Source of the DNA: CAYOCE01 sp964402405 | Lineage (GTDB): Bacteria; Pseudomonadota; Alphaproteobacteria; UBA7879 | DNA length: 16,890 nucleotides | Direction of reading: 5' to 3' | Assembly (NCBI GenBank): GCA_964402405.1 | Contig: CAYOCE010000029.1 | Coordinates: 1 to 16,890 of the forward strand | Part shown: one piece after another, positions 1 to 7,063 of the stretch | Position numbering within the stretch: the first letter of the stretch is position 1 | Layout: each line of letters begins with the position of its first letter | Translations under genes and position numbers: made by a program | The notes under the pieces: generated by a model | Databases searched by the model: none | What the model saw: only the letters and a program-made list of their open reading frames with translations | Told to the model about the DNA's origin: nothing

Positions 1-23
1 TTTTAGACCTATTAAAATAATTC

Positions 24-51
24 TTGAAAAACAAATAGCTAGTGATATTGT
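24..51 (+). promoter_or_regulatory. possible weak sigma-70 promoter for the Cys-rich protein gene
   Basis: A TTGAAA box at 24-29 and a TATTGT box at 46-51 are separated by 16 bp and lie about 47 bp upstream of the chosen start at 98. Each box has mismatches to consensus and the region is AT-rich, so chance occurrence is quite possible. Confidence 0.25.
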
Positions 52-97
52 GCTCTGGTTATTTAGAAAAGACTGTTTGATTTTTAAGAAGTGTAAA

Positions 98-1279
98 ATG
101 AAATTATTAAAATACTTTTTGCCAGCTGTTGTTGGCACGTTTATTTACTCTGTTAATCTTTTAGCCGCTGACTTTTATGGAATAGGCCAGCCTGAAACTA
201 TTCCTTTACCTGGGGCTGCTGTTCTCCCTTTCTCTGATGATAGGTCTCCTTTTGATGATGTTGTTCGCGCTATTAATCAGAGACAGCCTCAAACTAATCC
301 TATGGGACATAGAAGAGCGTGGCTAGCTGATATTCCTCCTGCTGAAGCCAGGATTCCTGGGCAAGAATTCCCAGGCAACGTTTACTCATCTAACGTAGAT
401 GACGAAAGGTCACTAGATAAAATTTCTTCTGTTGATTCTGCTACTGATATTTCTGAAGCCAGGATTCCTGGGCAAGAAGTCTTAGGCCACTTTTACCCAT
501 CTAACGTATATGACGAGGGGCCGCCACGGGAATTACTAAGTATCCATGGTTTAGGTGGGGGCCTTTCTCTACATATATTTCGACAAGATTCTCCAAGCTC
601 CCCAGATCCTGTCTATATTTATAGGGAAGGGGGGACAAGAAAGTCTAGTGTTTTATTCCCCCTAAGACGGGAACATATTTTAAATTCAAGTTCGCCTAGA
701 GACATAGGCAGTCATCAAATGGCAGCAGGCCCTGTTTATGTAATGACAATCGAAGGAAACGAGTGGCTTCAAAGTACATATCCTAATTTTCTAGATTCAA
801 TATCCCAAACCAATCCCGCGTCTAGGCCTTATGTCATAGGACCATATACTTCTGCTAATGCAGATCCCTTACATGTAGCGCTTCAGAGGGAGGTTATGAG
901 TGGGATTGATAAATGTGAAAAAGTACGCAAAAGATCTGTGTATAGGAGGGATCTCTTCCGCCAGGCATACTGGCCGTGCTATGACGAGGAGAACACAAGG
1001 GCAGAAGATATATGTTGCTGCGGTATGACGTCAGATGCTTGTGTAATTTCTTTCTGTGCATATTGTTGGTGTCCGCTCTCATGCCCGATAGTATCTTCTG
1101 TAGCTTGTTGTGCCCCTGATTTAGTAATATATTATAGAGAATCGCGCGATGGTGTCACTGCTAAGGCAGCAGCAGACTATACAGATGATCTCTATAAAAA
1201 ACTTAGGGGATGGAATCAAAAATTGAGCAAAAATTTGGCAGAAAAGTTTGATTTTAGGCAATTTTGGGCGGCAGGTTAA
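98..1279 (+). CDS. secreted cysteine-rich protein of unknown function with a 37-residue tandem repeat
   Basis: I do not recognise this 393-residue protein. The ATG at 98 is preferred over the GTG at 50 because it places a typical Sec signal peptide (Met-Lys, hydrophobic stretch, cleavage near LLAAD, about residue 25) at the N-terminus, with a weak purine-rich RBS (AAGAAG) upstream. Residues 83-90 and 120-127 both read EARIPGQE and are followed by similar G-x-x-Y-x-SNV-x-DE segments, so a 37-residue (111-bp) unit was duplicated. Residues 294-338 hold 11 cysteines, including a CCC at 306-308, spaced like neither a standard zinc finger nor a lipobox; they could form disulfides after export, bind metal or be a lipidation site. 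The C-terminal ~50 residues are charged and probably helical. It is convergent with the 1313-1786 gene. Secretion is inferred from the signal peptide only. Confidence 0.72.
   Translation: MKLLKYFLPAVVGTFIYSVNLLAADFYGIGQPETIPLPGAAVLPFSDDRSPFDDVVRAINQRQPQTNPMGHRRAWLADIPPAEARIPGQEFPGNVYSSNVDDERSLDKISSVDSATDISEARIPGQEVLGHFYPSNVYDEGPPRELLSIHGLGGGLSLHIFRQDSPSSPDPVYIYREGGTRKSSVLFPLRREHILNSSSPRDIGSHQMAAGPVYVMTIEGNEWLQSTYPNFLDSISQTNPASRPYVIGPYTSANADPLHVALQREVMSGIDKCEKVRKRSVYRRDLFRQAYWPCYDEENTRAEDICCCGMTSDACVISFCAYCWCPLSCPIVSSVACCAPDLVIYYRESRDGVTAKAAADYTDDLYKKLRGWNQKLSKNLAEKFDFRQFWAAG
344..524 (+). repeat. 111-bp in-frame tandem duplication inside the Cys-rich protein gene
   Basis: The segment starting near 342 recurs with an offset of 111 bp, near 453. 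The first ~25 bases (coding EARIPGQE) are identical, and similarity continues through the SNV-x-DE codons. The copies have since diverged, so this is an old in-frame duplication rather than an active short tandem repeat. Confidence 0.75.
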
Positions 1280-1312
1280 TATCCAGAGGAAACTTAAGTC
1301 ACCTCAGTAAAA

Positions 1313-1786
1313 TTAAATAGGCTGGGAAAAGGTTTTCATGAACGTCAGGGAAGAGGGTTCCTTGGGATTCCAGGAGAAATTTTTCTTTGTTTCTTGAAGA
1401 TTTAACATTTTAAAATCTTTTGAACAATGTTCTTGGAGTTTTTGATTTTGAAGCTCCGTAAGGTCCTCTTTTTGAGCCTTGTCCTTATCTTTATAAAGAG
1501 ATTGTTTTTCTTTTTCTGTTAAAAAAGGATGGAATGTTGATGTTTTCCAACTACCAAACACCCCTATAAATTCTTTAAAAGATGAGGGAAATAAGGGCTG
1601 GGTTCCCTGATAGAATCGATCTGAAGATTTCTTTTTCCATTTATCAACAACGGGACTAGCCTCTTTTACAAAGGATACAAAAAAAGGAAACCGAGGAGAC
1701 CCATCCCCGCGATAGAAACTACCAGAGGCATCTAGGCTCAGAAAGCAAATCAATAATAGGAAAACGTTGAAGGATATCTTAAACAT
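1313..1786 (-). CDS. small secreted protein of unknown function
   Basis: This is an unrecognised protein of 157 residues. An upstream ATG at 1804 exists, but the ATG at 1786 is preferred because it starts directly with a signal peptide (MFKISFNVF, hydrophobic core, cleavage near DASG). It also overlaps the stop codon of the preceding hydrolase gene by only 8 bases (ATGTTTAA), an arrangement typical of translational coupling. There is a cysteine in the hydrophobic core (LLIC), but it does not fit a good lipobox. The mature part is rich in Lys, Phe, Ser and Pro, with a Lys/Glu/Gln-rich segment in the second half that may be helical. It is the last gene of the unit with the hydrolase and transporter. 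No catalytic motif is visible. Weak conservation evidence keeps confidence moderate. Confidence 0.6.
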   Translation of the reverse strand: MFKISFNVFLLLICFLSLDASGSFYRGDGSPRFPFFVSFVKEASPVVDKWKKKSSDRFYQGTQPLFPSSFKEFIGVFGSWKTSTFHPFLTEKEKQSLYKDKDKAQKEDLTELQNQKLQEHCSKDFKMLNLQETKKNFSWNPKEPSSLTFMKTFSQPI

Positions 1787-2549
1787 CAATCTGCATCCCA
1801 TCATAGCAAGGTTCTACATGGGGGGGTAATTGGGATTGAAGCGTCTCATAATCTAACTCTAGGCCTAAATGCGTGAGGTAGGCACGCTCGGGGTTAACGC
1901 GATTGATCCAGTGCAAACTTTTTTCCAAATGAGAATGGGTTTCATGGGGTTCGTATTGTAGACAGTCCACAATCCATACCTTAGTGCCCTTTAATGCCTG
2001 GAAAGCCTGATCCGAAAGCTGTGTCACATCTGTTGAATAGGCAAAATCACCGATTCTAAATCCCAACGAGGTGCTAAACCCATGATCTTGGTTAAAACAA
2101 ATGACCTCGATATCATCCACCATGAAAGAAGGAGGTGAAATGACATAGGGAATCAAGAAAGGCTTATAGATATTAGGAGCAGGGGGGGGCATATAAAAGG
2201 CATACTCAAAAGACTTGTGCAGTTTTTCAAGCGTAATCGCATCCCCATAGACGGGAATGGGGTTTATATGGCGCCCAATGGGGGCTAAATCATTGATTCC
2301 ATGAGTATGATCCGCGTGGGCATGGGTATAGAGGACAGCATCAACCCATTCCACATTTGCCTCCAGGAATTGAAGGCGCAAATCGGGAGAGGTATCAATC
2401 AATATCTTCTTGTCGTTGATTTCCACAAGAACAGAGGATCGTCTGCGCGTATTCCGGGGATTTTGAGGATTGCAGAGCCCCCAGCGATTTCCCAACATAG
2501 GAACCCCCCCTGAAATACCACATCCTAAGACAGTTACGCGAATTGACAT
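1779..2549 (-). CDS. MBL-fold metallo-hydrolase, PhnP-like
   Basis: This is a 256-residue cytoplasmic metallo-beta-lactamase-fold protein. It opens with the beta-strand and glycine-rich turn typical of PhnP-type members (VTVLGCGISGG, residues 5-15). The metal-binding motif THAHADH is at 75-81 (H76, H78, D80, H81), followed by NQDHG, STDVTQL and LTHLGLEL, which can supply the remaining histidine and aspartate ligands. PhnP itself is a cyclic phosphodiesterase; members outside phosphonate operons are often annotated as general phosphodiesterases, so the substrate here is unknown. The start at 2549 is chosen over 2576 because GAGAGGA lies at a good distance and because it avoids overlap with the transporter gene, whose stop is 10 bases upstream. 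It is likely co-transcribed with its two neighbours. Confidence 0.88.
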   Translation of the reverse strand: MSIRVTVLGCGISGGVPMLGNRWGLCNPQNPRNTRRRSSVLVEINDKKILIDTSPDLRLQFLEANVEWVDAVLYTHAHADHTHGINDLAPIGRHINPIPVYGDAITLEKLHKSFEYAFYMPPPAPNIYKPFLIPYVISPPSFMVDDIEVICFNQDHGFSTSLGFRIGDFAYSTDVTQLSDQAFQALKGTKVWIVDCLQYEPHETHSHLEKSLHWINRVNPERAYLTHLGLELDYETLQSQLPPHVEPCYDGMQIDV

Positions 2550-2559
2550 AGCAGTCCTC

Positions 2560-3969
2560 TCAAACAAAATAGACAAGTGTATATATTAAAAATATTACCC
2601 CTAAAATGGGAATAGACCAAGCCATATATCCAAAGAAACTCGGCATTTTAATATGTTCTTGTTCCGCAATGGATCGGACCATAAAATTGGGGGCGTTTCC
2701 AATATAGGTCATAGCCCCCATGAAGACAGCCCCTGAGGAAATAGCAATTAATGTTTTATAAGAAACACAAGTTAGAACACTTGCATTTCCACCTGCCATA
2801 TAGAAAAAGACTAAATAAGTAGGAGCGTTATCCAGGAAACTAGATAAAATGCCAGTTAGCCAAAAATACATGGCATTATGAGGAACCCCATTGGTGAATG
2901 TAAGATCCAAAAGCCCTTTAAATGGCCCCTGTGCACCTGCTCCTAACATGATTAAAATGGGAGATACCGTCAGAAAAATAGCCATAAATATTTTTGCAAC
3001 TTCGGCTATGGGAGCCCAGTTGAAGTGGTTGCCATGCCTGGCATCCTTAGGGGAAAGCCATAAAGAAAGTCCACTAAACATTAATAGCAATAGATCTCTG
3101 AGGCAGTTTTCTAATTTTAGAGGGACGCCCCCTACATCAAATTCAATTCCTGGGTGCCATAATCCACTTAGTAAAACCCCTCCTATAACTCCTCCTAAGA
3201 ATAATATATTAATAGAGCCATTTAGACGAAATTTTTGAGAAACTAAACGTTGAGAGGGAGCTGAAAGTTCTCTATTAAAAAACCAGGAATCTATCGCGTA
3301 AAAAATACCAATTAAGGGGACTCCTACAATTAACAAAGGAATTAATAAGTTTTCAGCAGGCCAAAAGAAAGGTACATCATATAAAAACCCTAGAAAGAGA
3401 GGGGGATCCCCCAGCGGTGTTAAAACTCCGCCAATGTTAGATACCAAAAAAATGAAGAAAATAATGATATGAGTTTTATGCTGCCGCCATCTATTGGCAT
3501 GAATAATAGAGTGGATCAATAACATAGAGGCTCCTGTAGTTCCAATTAAACTGGCGAGGAGAGCGCCAGCTATTAAAACGAATGTATTACTTGAAGGTGT
3601 TCCCCGAAACCCACCGATTATCTGCAATCCTCCAGTTATTGTAAATAGCGAGAATAATAAAATAATAAAAGGAATATATTCCAGCAATAAGGTATGCAAA
3701 ACAGTATAGCTTGTAACGTTAAACCCATATATCGCTAAGCATGGAACCAGAAATCCTAAACACCAAAAAGCAGAAATCTTGCCAAAGTGATGGTGCCAAA
3801 ATTTGGAGGTTATAAGAGGTAGAAGGGCGATAGACAAAAGAATTCCTATAAAAGGAATGCCCCATAGGATAGAGGAATACTGGGGATGTGAATGAGCTTC
3901 TGCGGCCCACAAGTCTGGGGACCCCAAAATTAATAAAGAAACTCCTAAAAAGCTAAGCGTTTTTTTCAT
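2560..3969 (-). CDS. ion transporter of the CitMHS/NhaD type (putative Na+/H+ antiporter)
   Basis: This is an inner-membrane protein of 469 residues with about 11-12 hydrophobic segments. An N-terminal signal-like segment (MKKTLSFLGV ... LWAAEA) is followed by a His-rich loop. A central stretch, GTTGAS ... SNIGGVLTPLGDPPLFLGF, matches the conserved re-entrant region of the ion transporter superfamily as seen in alphaproteobacterial proteins annotated as Na+/H+ antiporters or citrate-type carriers. A second matching region nearer the C-terminus (SFLDNAPTYLVFF ... MGAMTYIGNAPNFMV) is the pseudo-symmetric half. The ion specificity cannot be read from sequence. The start at 3969 is preferred because the longer forms (3984, 3996) have no better RBS and would run into the spoT promoter. 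The downstream hydrolase starts 10 bases after its stop. Confidence 0.85.
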   Translation of the reverse strand: MKKTLSFLGVSLLILGSPDLWAAEAHSHPQYSSILWGIPFIGILLSIALLPLITSKFWHHHFGKISAFWCLGFLVPCLAIYGFNVTSYTVLHTLLLEYIPFIILLFSLFTITGGLQIIGGFRGTPSSNTFVLIAGALLASLIGTTGASMLLIHSIIHANRWRQHKTHIIIFFIFLVSNIGGVLTPLGDPPLFLGFLYDVPFFWPAENLLIPLLIVGVPLIGIFYAIDSWFFNRELSAPSQRLVSQKFRLNGSINILFLGGVIGGVLLSGLWHPGIEFDVGGVPLKLENCLRDLLLLMFSGLSLWLSPKDARHGNHFNWAPIAEVAKIFMAIFLTVSPILIMLGAGAQGPFKGLLDLTFTNGVPHNAMYFWLTGILSSFLDNAPTYLVFFYMAGGNASVLTCVSYKTLIAISSGAVFMGAMTYIGNAPNFMVRSIAEQEHIKMPSFFGYMAWSIPILGVIFLIYTLVYFV

Positions 3970-3972
3970 CGA

Positions 3973-4001
3973 TTGATATACCATTTTTTTTATCATATAA
4001 T
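3973..4001 (+). promoter_or_regulatory. sigma-70-type promoter of the (p)ppGpp synthetase gene
   Basis: TTGATA at 3973-3978 and a perfect TATAAT at 3996-4001 are separated by 17 bp. Transcription would begin near 4008, leaving a leader of about 37 nt before the ATG at 4045. The boxes lie next to the 5' end of the divergent transporter gene, which argues for its shorter start. Confidence 0.72.
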
Positions 4002-4044
4002 CAGCAACTGCTTATGTACAGGAAATAAGGGGCTTCATAATAAA

Positions 4045-6204
4045 ATGACCTTAGAACATTTTAATCCTCTAAAGAAAAAAATAGAAGGATATTCTAGAGC
4101 TGATCAATTGTTAATTAAGAAAGCCTTTGATTTCGCAGATAATGCGCACAAAGGACAACCACGGGCTACGGGAGAAGATTATATTATCCATCCGGTTGCT
4201 GTTGCAGGAATTCTTGCTGATATGCGGTTAGATGCGGGGTCTGTTGTAACGGGTTTACTCCATGATACAGTGGAAGATACAGATACTACCTTTGAAAATA
4301 TTCAGAGAGACTTTGGCCCCAATGTTGCTAATTTGGTTCAAGGAGTCACAAAGCTTTCCAAGATCGAAGTCAAATCCCATGAAACAAAGCAGGCAGAAAA
4401 TTTCCGAAAGCTTGTTCTGGCCATGTCTGATGATATTCGAGTGCTGTTAGTTAAGCTTGCAGATCGTCTTCATAATATGCAAACTCTTGCTCATAAGCCT
4501 TCTGCAGAAAGTCGCAAGCGAACTGCCCTGGAAACTATGGAAATATATGCCCCGCTTGCTGAGCGTATTGGAATGCATAAGATCCAAGAGGAATTGCAAG
4601 ATCTAGCCTTGAAAGAATTGCAGCCCGAAGCTTATGAGTCTATCTCTAAACGTATATCCATGCTGGAAGTAGGTGAAGAAAATATTATTAAAGCAGGGGT
4701 TGAGGATTTAAAGAAAACTCTATTTAGCGTAGGGATCATTGGAAAAGTAGATGTTTACGGGCGAAAAAAAACTGTCTATTCCATTTGGCATAAGATGCAT
4801 CATAAATATAAGGTACACTATAAAGATATGGGGCTTGAGCAACCCTCTGATGTGATTGCTTTTCGTATTATTGTCAATTCTGTTGCAGATTGTTACCAAG
4901 CCTTAGGAGCAATTCATGATAATTACGTTGTCTTGCCTGGTAGATTTAAAGATTATATTGGGACACCAAAAGCAAATCATTATCAATCTTTGCACACAGA
5001 AGTGATTGGACATCAACAACGACCTATTGAGATTCAGATTCGTACAAAAGAAATGCATGATATTGCTGAATATGGAGTTGCTGCCCATTGGGAATACAAA
5101 GAAACTCAATCTACCCAACATTCTGGAAAAGAGAGGGAGCAATATCTTTGGTTGCGTAATTTACTTGATATTCTAGAAACGGCAAATGGCCCTGAAGAAT
5201 TCTTAAAACATACAAAAATGGATTTGCACCAGGATCAAATATTTTGTTTTACGCCTAGTATTGAAATTGTCAGCCTTCCAAAAGGAGCTACTTGCATTGA
5301 CTTTGCTTATGCGGTGCATTCAGATATTGGAAATAAATGCACAAGCGCTAAGATTAACAATCGACTTGTCCCCCTAAGAACCCAGCTTTCTAATGGGGAT
5401 CAGGTCGAGGTTATTACTAGCCCCAATCATGAGCCGTCCCTTGCTTGGGAAAAATTTGTAGTGACAGGTCGTGCTAGATCGAGCATTCGTCGTTATATAC
5501 GCTCTAAAACACGAGGACAATTTATTGCCTTGGGAACACTCATGCTTGAAAAAGCCTTTTCAAAAGAAGGTAAAAAATTTGAAAAAAAAGTGTTCGAACC
5601 TATTTTAGAGCAATTTACTTGTCAAGATGTGGATGATTTATTAGCTGGGGTTGGAAGCAGTCAATATACAACCGGGGAAATTATTCATGCTCTTTTTTAT
5701 GAACAATCTTCTAAGGTCTCTGGGGAATCGCTAGCCTTAAACAAGCCTACTTCAGGATCACCCTCTCCTGTTTCTATTAAGGAGTTAATTCCTGGAATAG
5801 CTGTTCATTATGCAAAATGCTGCCACCCCTTACCAGGGGATAAAATTGTAGGAATTCGTATAAAGCGTAAAGGGATGACAATTCATACTTTAGATTGCGA
5901 TGTAGTAAGTGAATATGAAGATAAGCCTGATCGTCTAGAGGATGTCTATTGGAATGAACCAGAGGGTTTTCAATTCATGGGGCGGCTTAAAGTGTTTGTC
6001 ATGAATAAGCCTGGAAACCTAGGGGTCGTCGGTACTATGATTGGGTCCAAGGGATGTAACATAGGGGATGTAAAACTTATAAATCGAGAAAGAGAATTTT
6101 CCGAGCTGATATTTGATCTAGAGGTAAAAAACCTTGAACAGCTGGAATCCGTTATTTCAAGCCTAAGGGCCTGTGAAGCAGTTGCTAAGATTGAAAGAGT
6201 ATAG
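4045..6204 (+). CDS. spoT: bifunctional (p)ppGpp synthetase/hydrolase (long Rsh, RelA/SpoT)
   Basis: This 719-residue stringent-response enzyme makes ppGpp/pppGpp from ATP and GDP/GTP, and degrades it. The hydrolase domain (about 25-180) keeps the metal-binding residues: H49, the HD-x-x-ED motif H73-D74 ... E77-D78, and a downstream KLADRLHNM. The synthetase domain (about 235-370) has GRKKTVYSIWHKM, and the RFKD motif (R300-D303) followed by GTPKANHYQSLHT; RFKD, rather than the acidic ExDD of RelA-only enzymes, is the signature of bifunctional members. A TGS domain starts near 402, a conserved zinc-finger-like segment with HYAKCCHPLPGD is at 588-599, and an ACT domain ends the protein. All domains are intact, so both activities are expected. 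The ATG at 4045 is chosen because the longer frame would start inside the promoter; AAGGGG lies somewhat far upstream (~12 nt). Confidence 0.96.
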   Translation: MTLEHFNPLKKKIEGYSRADQLLIKKAFDFADNAHKGQPRATGEDYIIHPVAVAGILADMRLDAGSVVTGLLHDTVEDTDTTFENIQRDFGPNVANLVQGVTKLSKIEVKSHETKQAENFRKLVLAMSDDIRVLLVKLADRLHNMQTLAHKPSAESRKRTALETMEIYAPLAERIGMHKIQEELQDLALKELQPEAYESISKRISMLEVGEENIIKAGVEDLKKTLFSVGIIGKVDVYGRKKTVYSIWHKMHHKYKVHYKDMGLEQPSDVIAFRIIVNSVADCYQALGAIHDNYVVLPGRFKDYIGTPKANHYQSLHTEVIGHQQRPIEIQIRTKEMHDIAEYGVAAHWEYKETQSTQHSGKEREQYLWLRNLLDILETANGPEEFLKHTKMDLHQDQIFCFTPSIEIVSLPKGATCIDFAYAVHSDIGNKCTSAKINNRLVPLRTQLSNGDQVEVITSPNHEPSLAWEKFVVTGRARSSIRRYIRSKTRGQFIALGTLMLEKAFSKEGKKFEKKVFEPILEQFTCQDVDDLLAGVGSSQYTTGEIIHALFYEQSSKVSGESLALNKPTSGSPSPVSIKELIPGIAVHYAKCCHPLPGDKIVGIRIKRKGMTIHTLDCDVVSEYEDKPDRLEDVYWNEPEGFQFMGRLKVFVMNKPGNLGVVGTMIGSKGCNIGDVKLINREREFSELIFDLEVKNLEQLESVISSLRACEAVAKIERV

Positions 6205-6225
6205 AGTAAAGTTTTTGGGTAAAAA

Positions 6226-6302
6226 TGGTGGGCCAGGGAGGACTTGAACCTCCGACCTCACGCTTATCAAGCGCGCGCTCTAACCAACTGAGCTACTAGC
6301 CC
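6226..6302 (-). tRNA. tRNA-Ile(GAT), CCA encoded
   Basis: Read on the minus strand, this 77-base cloverleaf has acceptor arm GGGCTAG pairing with CTGGCCC (one G-T pair), a D-arm with AGCTCAGTTGGTTAGAGC, and an anticodon loop TTGATAA giving anticodon GAT. The T-arm is GGAGG-TTCAAGT-CCTCC, followed by discriminator A and an encoded CCA end. It decodes AUC/AUU. In most proteobacteria this tRNA sits between 16S and 23S rRNA genes. Here it stands alone, tail to tail with spoT (21 bp gap), with its own promoter upstream. Confidence 0.97.
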
Positions 6303-6329
6303 CAAAAAGGGTTATGAAACATAAGGCAC

Positions 6330-6359
6330 ACTATACATAAAAGTGTAGGAAAAAGACAA
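6330..6359 (-). promoter_or_regulatory. probable promoter of tRNA-Ile
   Basis: On the minus strand TTGTCT (6354-6359) and TATAGT (6330-6335) are separated by 18 bp. Initiation would fall around 20 bases before the mature tRNA 5' end, giving a short trailer-processed leader as expected for a monocistronic tRNA. Confidence 0.5.
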
Positions 6360-6500
6360 GAGGAATTTTATAAATATTTTTATTCTGTTGTTGAGCTGTT
6401 ATTAAAAAGAGTGCGAACCATTTCCATCTTTGGAGGAGACTCATATAACGGTGGCATTTTCAATGGTTATAAGGTGTTTGCCGTCATGTTCTCTTACTAT

Positions 6501-6550
6501 TGTCATCCTGAGCAGCGAGCTTTAGCGAGCGTCGTCGAAGGACCCAGCAC
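6501..6550 (+). repeat. dispersed intergenic repeat, copy 1
   Basis: This 50-bp segment is repeated at 16841-16890 in the same orientation with a single difference (C at 6543, T at 16883). It starts TGTCATCCTGAG, contains two direct AGCGAGC units separated by TTT, and ends near CCAGCAC. The ATCCT/AGGAT-type ends can pair in copy 2. It resembles the widespread intergenic repeat family of general form GTCATCCTGAG...CGAAGGATC known from many bacterial genomes. Confidence 0.9.
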
Positions 6551-6552
6551 AA

Positions 6553-6614
6553 ATGAGAAGGCGAAGCTTTCACTTTACCTTTTTTCTTACAAAGTGAGAA
6601 CTTCGTTCTCTCAT
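6553..6614. repeat. long imperfect inverted repeat (hairpin) adjoining the dispersed repeat
   Basis: Arms 6553-6576 and 6591-6614 (24 nt each, 14-nt spacer) match at 19 of 24 positions as DNA. Three of the five differences become G-U pairs if the plus strand is transcribed, leaving 22 of 24 paired. It starts two bases after the 50-bp repeat and may be part of the same larger mobile or REP-like unit. Confidence 0.6.
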
Positions 6615-6653
6615 ATGCCTCACCACCCGACTAAAAAAAGCAACAAATCTTAC

Positions 6654-6729
6654 GGGGGAAAAATAAAGAGAAAGAGGAGGAAAGGAATAGAAGGAAGAAA
6701 AGAAATCGGGGGGGGGGGTGGCGAGGGGG
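6654..6729 (+). repeat. polypurine tract with an 11-G homopolymer
   Basis: Only six of these 76 bases are pyrimidines on the plus strand. The tract includes an uninterrupted run of 11 G at 6708-6718. Low-complexity DNA of this kind is prone to slippage and to sequencing error. Confidence 0.85.
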
Positions 6730-6766
6730 CCTTTTCATTTTACCACATATTGGTTTTTTTAAACTA

Positions 6767-6784
6767 CCCCGGCGGAAGCCGGGG
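6767..6784. repeat. GC-rich hairpin
   Basis: CCCCGGC and GCCGGGG flank a GGAA loop, giving a perfect 7-bp GC stem in AT-rich surroundings. No T-run follows on the plus strand. On the minus strand the stem is followed by TAGTTTAAAAAAACC, which has no terminator T-tract. It looks like a repeat or structural motif rather than a terminator. Confidence 0.5.
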
Positions 6785-6824
6785 CCCAAGAGAGCACATA
6801 ATATTCAACACCTAGAAAATATAA

Positions 6825-6905
6825 TAGCTGTATGGACCCCGTTTTTCAACGGGGTGGTCTTCAGAGGGTAGAAATGCTTCGCGTAATCTTGTAAGAATAC
6901 AGCTA
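6825..6905. repeat. nested inverted-repeat element
   Basis: Outer 9-bp arms TAGCTGTAT (6825-6833) and ATACAGCTA (6897-6905) are perfect complements. They enclose a perfect 8-bp hairpin ACCCCGTT-TTTC-AACGGGGT (6836-6855). Outer arms of this size arise by chance at such spacing a few times per window, so the combined structure is only suggestive of a small structured RNA or a mobile-element relic. Confidence 0.35.
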
Positions 6906-7063
6906 AACTAGGGTTTGCAGGCCGTTAGATTAAAAATCATATTTTTCATAAGGTGACCCCGATGAAGGATAATAAATACCTTTCTTTTTTAAATTAATGC
7001 TATATGATTATTAATCTAATATGACTTTTGTTTCTGCATAGTCTTTTCTTAATTGGTGATTTT

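Larger units (their letters stand above)
6303..7063. other. 761-bp non-coding, repeat-rich spacer
   Basis: No convincing gene lies between tRNA-Ile and the F-box gene. A 134-codon open frame at 6411-6815 is rejected because it is built from the dispersed repeat, a hairpin and a polypurine tract. Contents in order: tRNA promoter, 50-bp dispersed repeat (6501-6550), 24-bp imperfect hairpin (6553-6614), purine tract with an 11-G run (6654-6729), a GC-rich hairpin (6767-6784), and a nested inverted-repeat element (6825-6905). AT-rich DNA then leads to the F-box gene. I see no clear promoter for that gene. Confidence 0.7.

Noticed and set aside
3970..3996. Longer N-terminus of the ion transporter (ATG at 3996)
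   Set aside because: It would overlap the near-consensus spoT promoter and has no better RBS. The shorter form begins with a normal signal-like segment.
6501..6550. CRISPR array
   Set aside because: There are only two copies, 10 kb apart, with no spacer periodicity and no cas genes.
6767..6784. GC-rich hairpin as a transcription terminator
   Set aside because: Neither strand has a T-tract directly after the stem, and no gene ends nearby.
6411..6815. Open frame of 134 codons on the plus strand
   Set aside because: It is made of the dispersed repeat, a hairpin and a polypurine tract with a poly-Gly run from the G homopolymer. It has no RBS and no protein-like composition.
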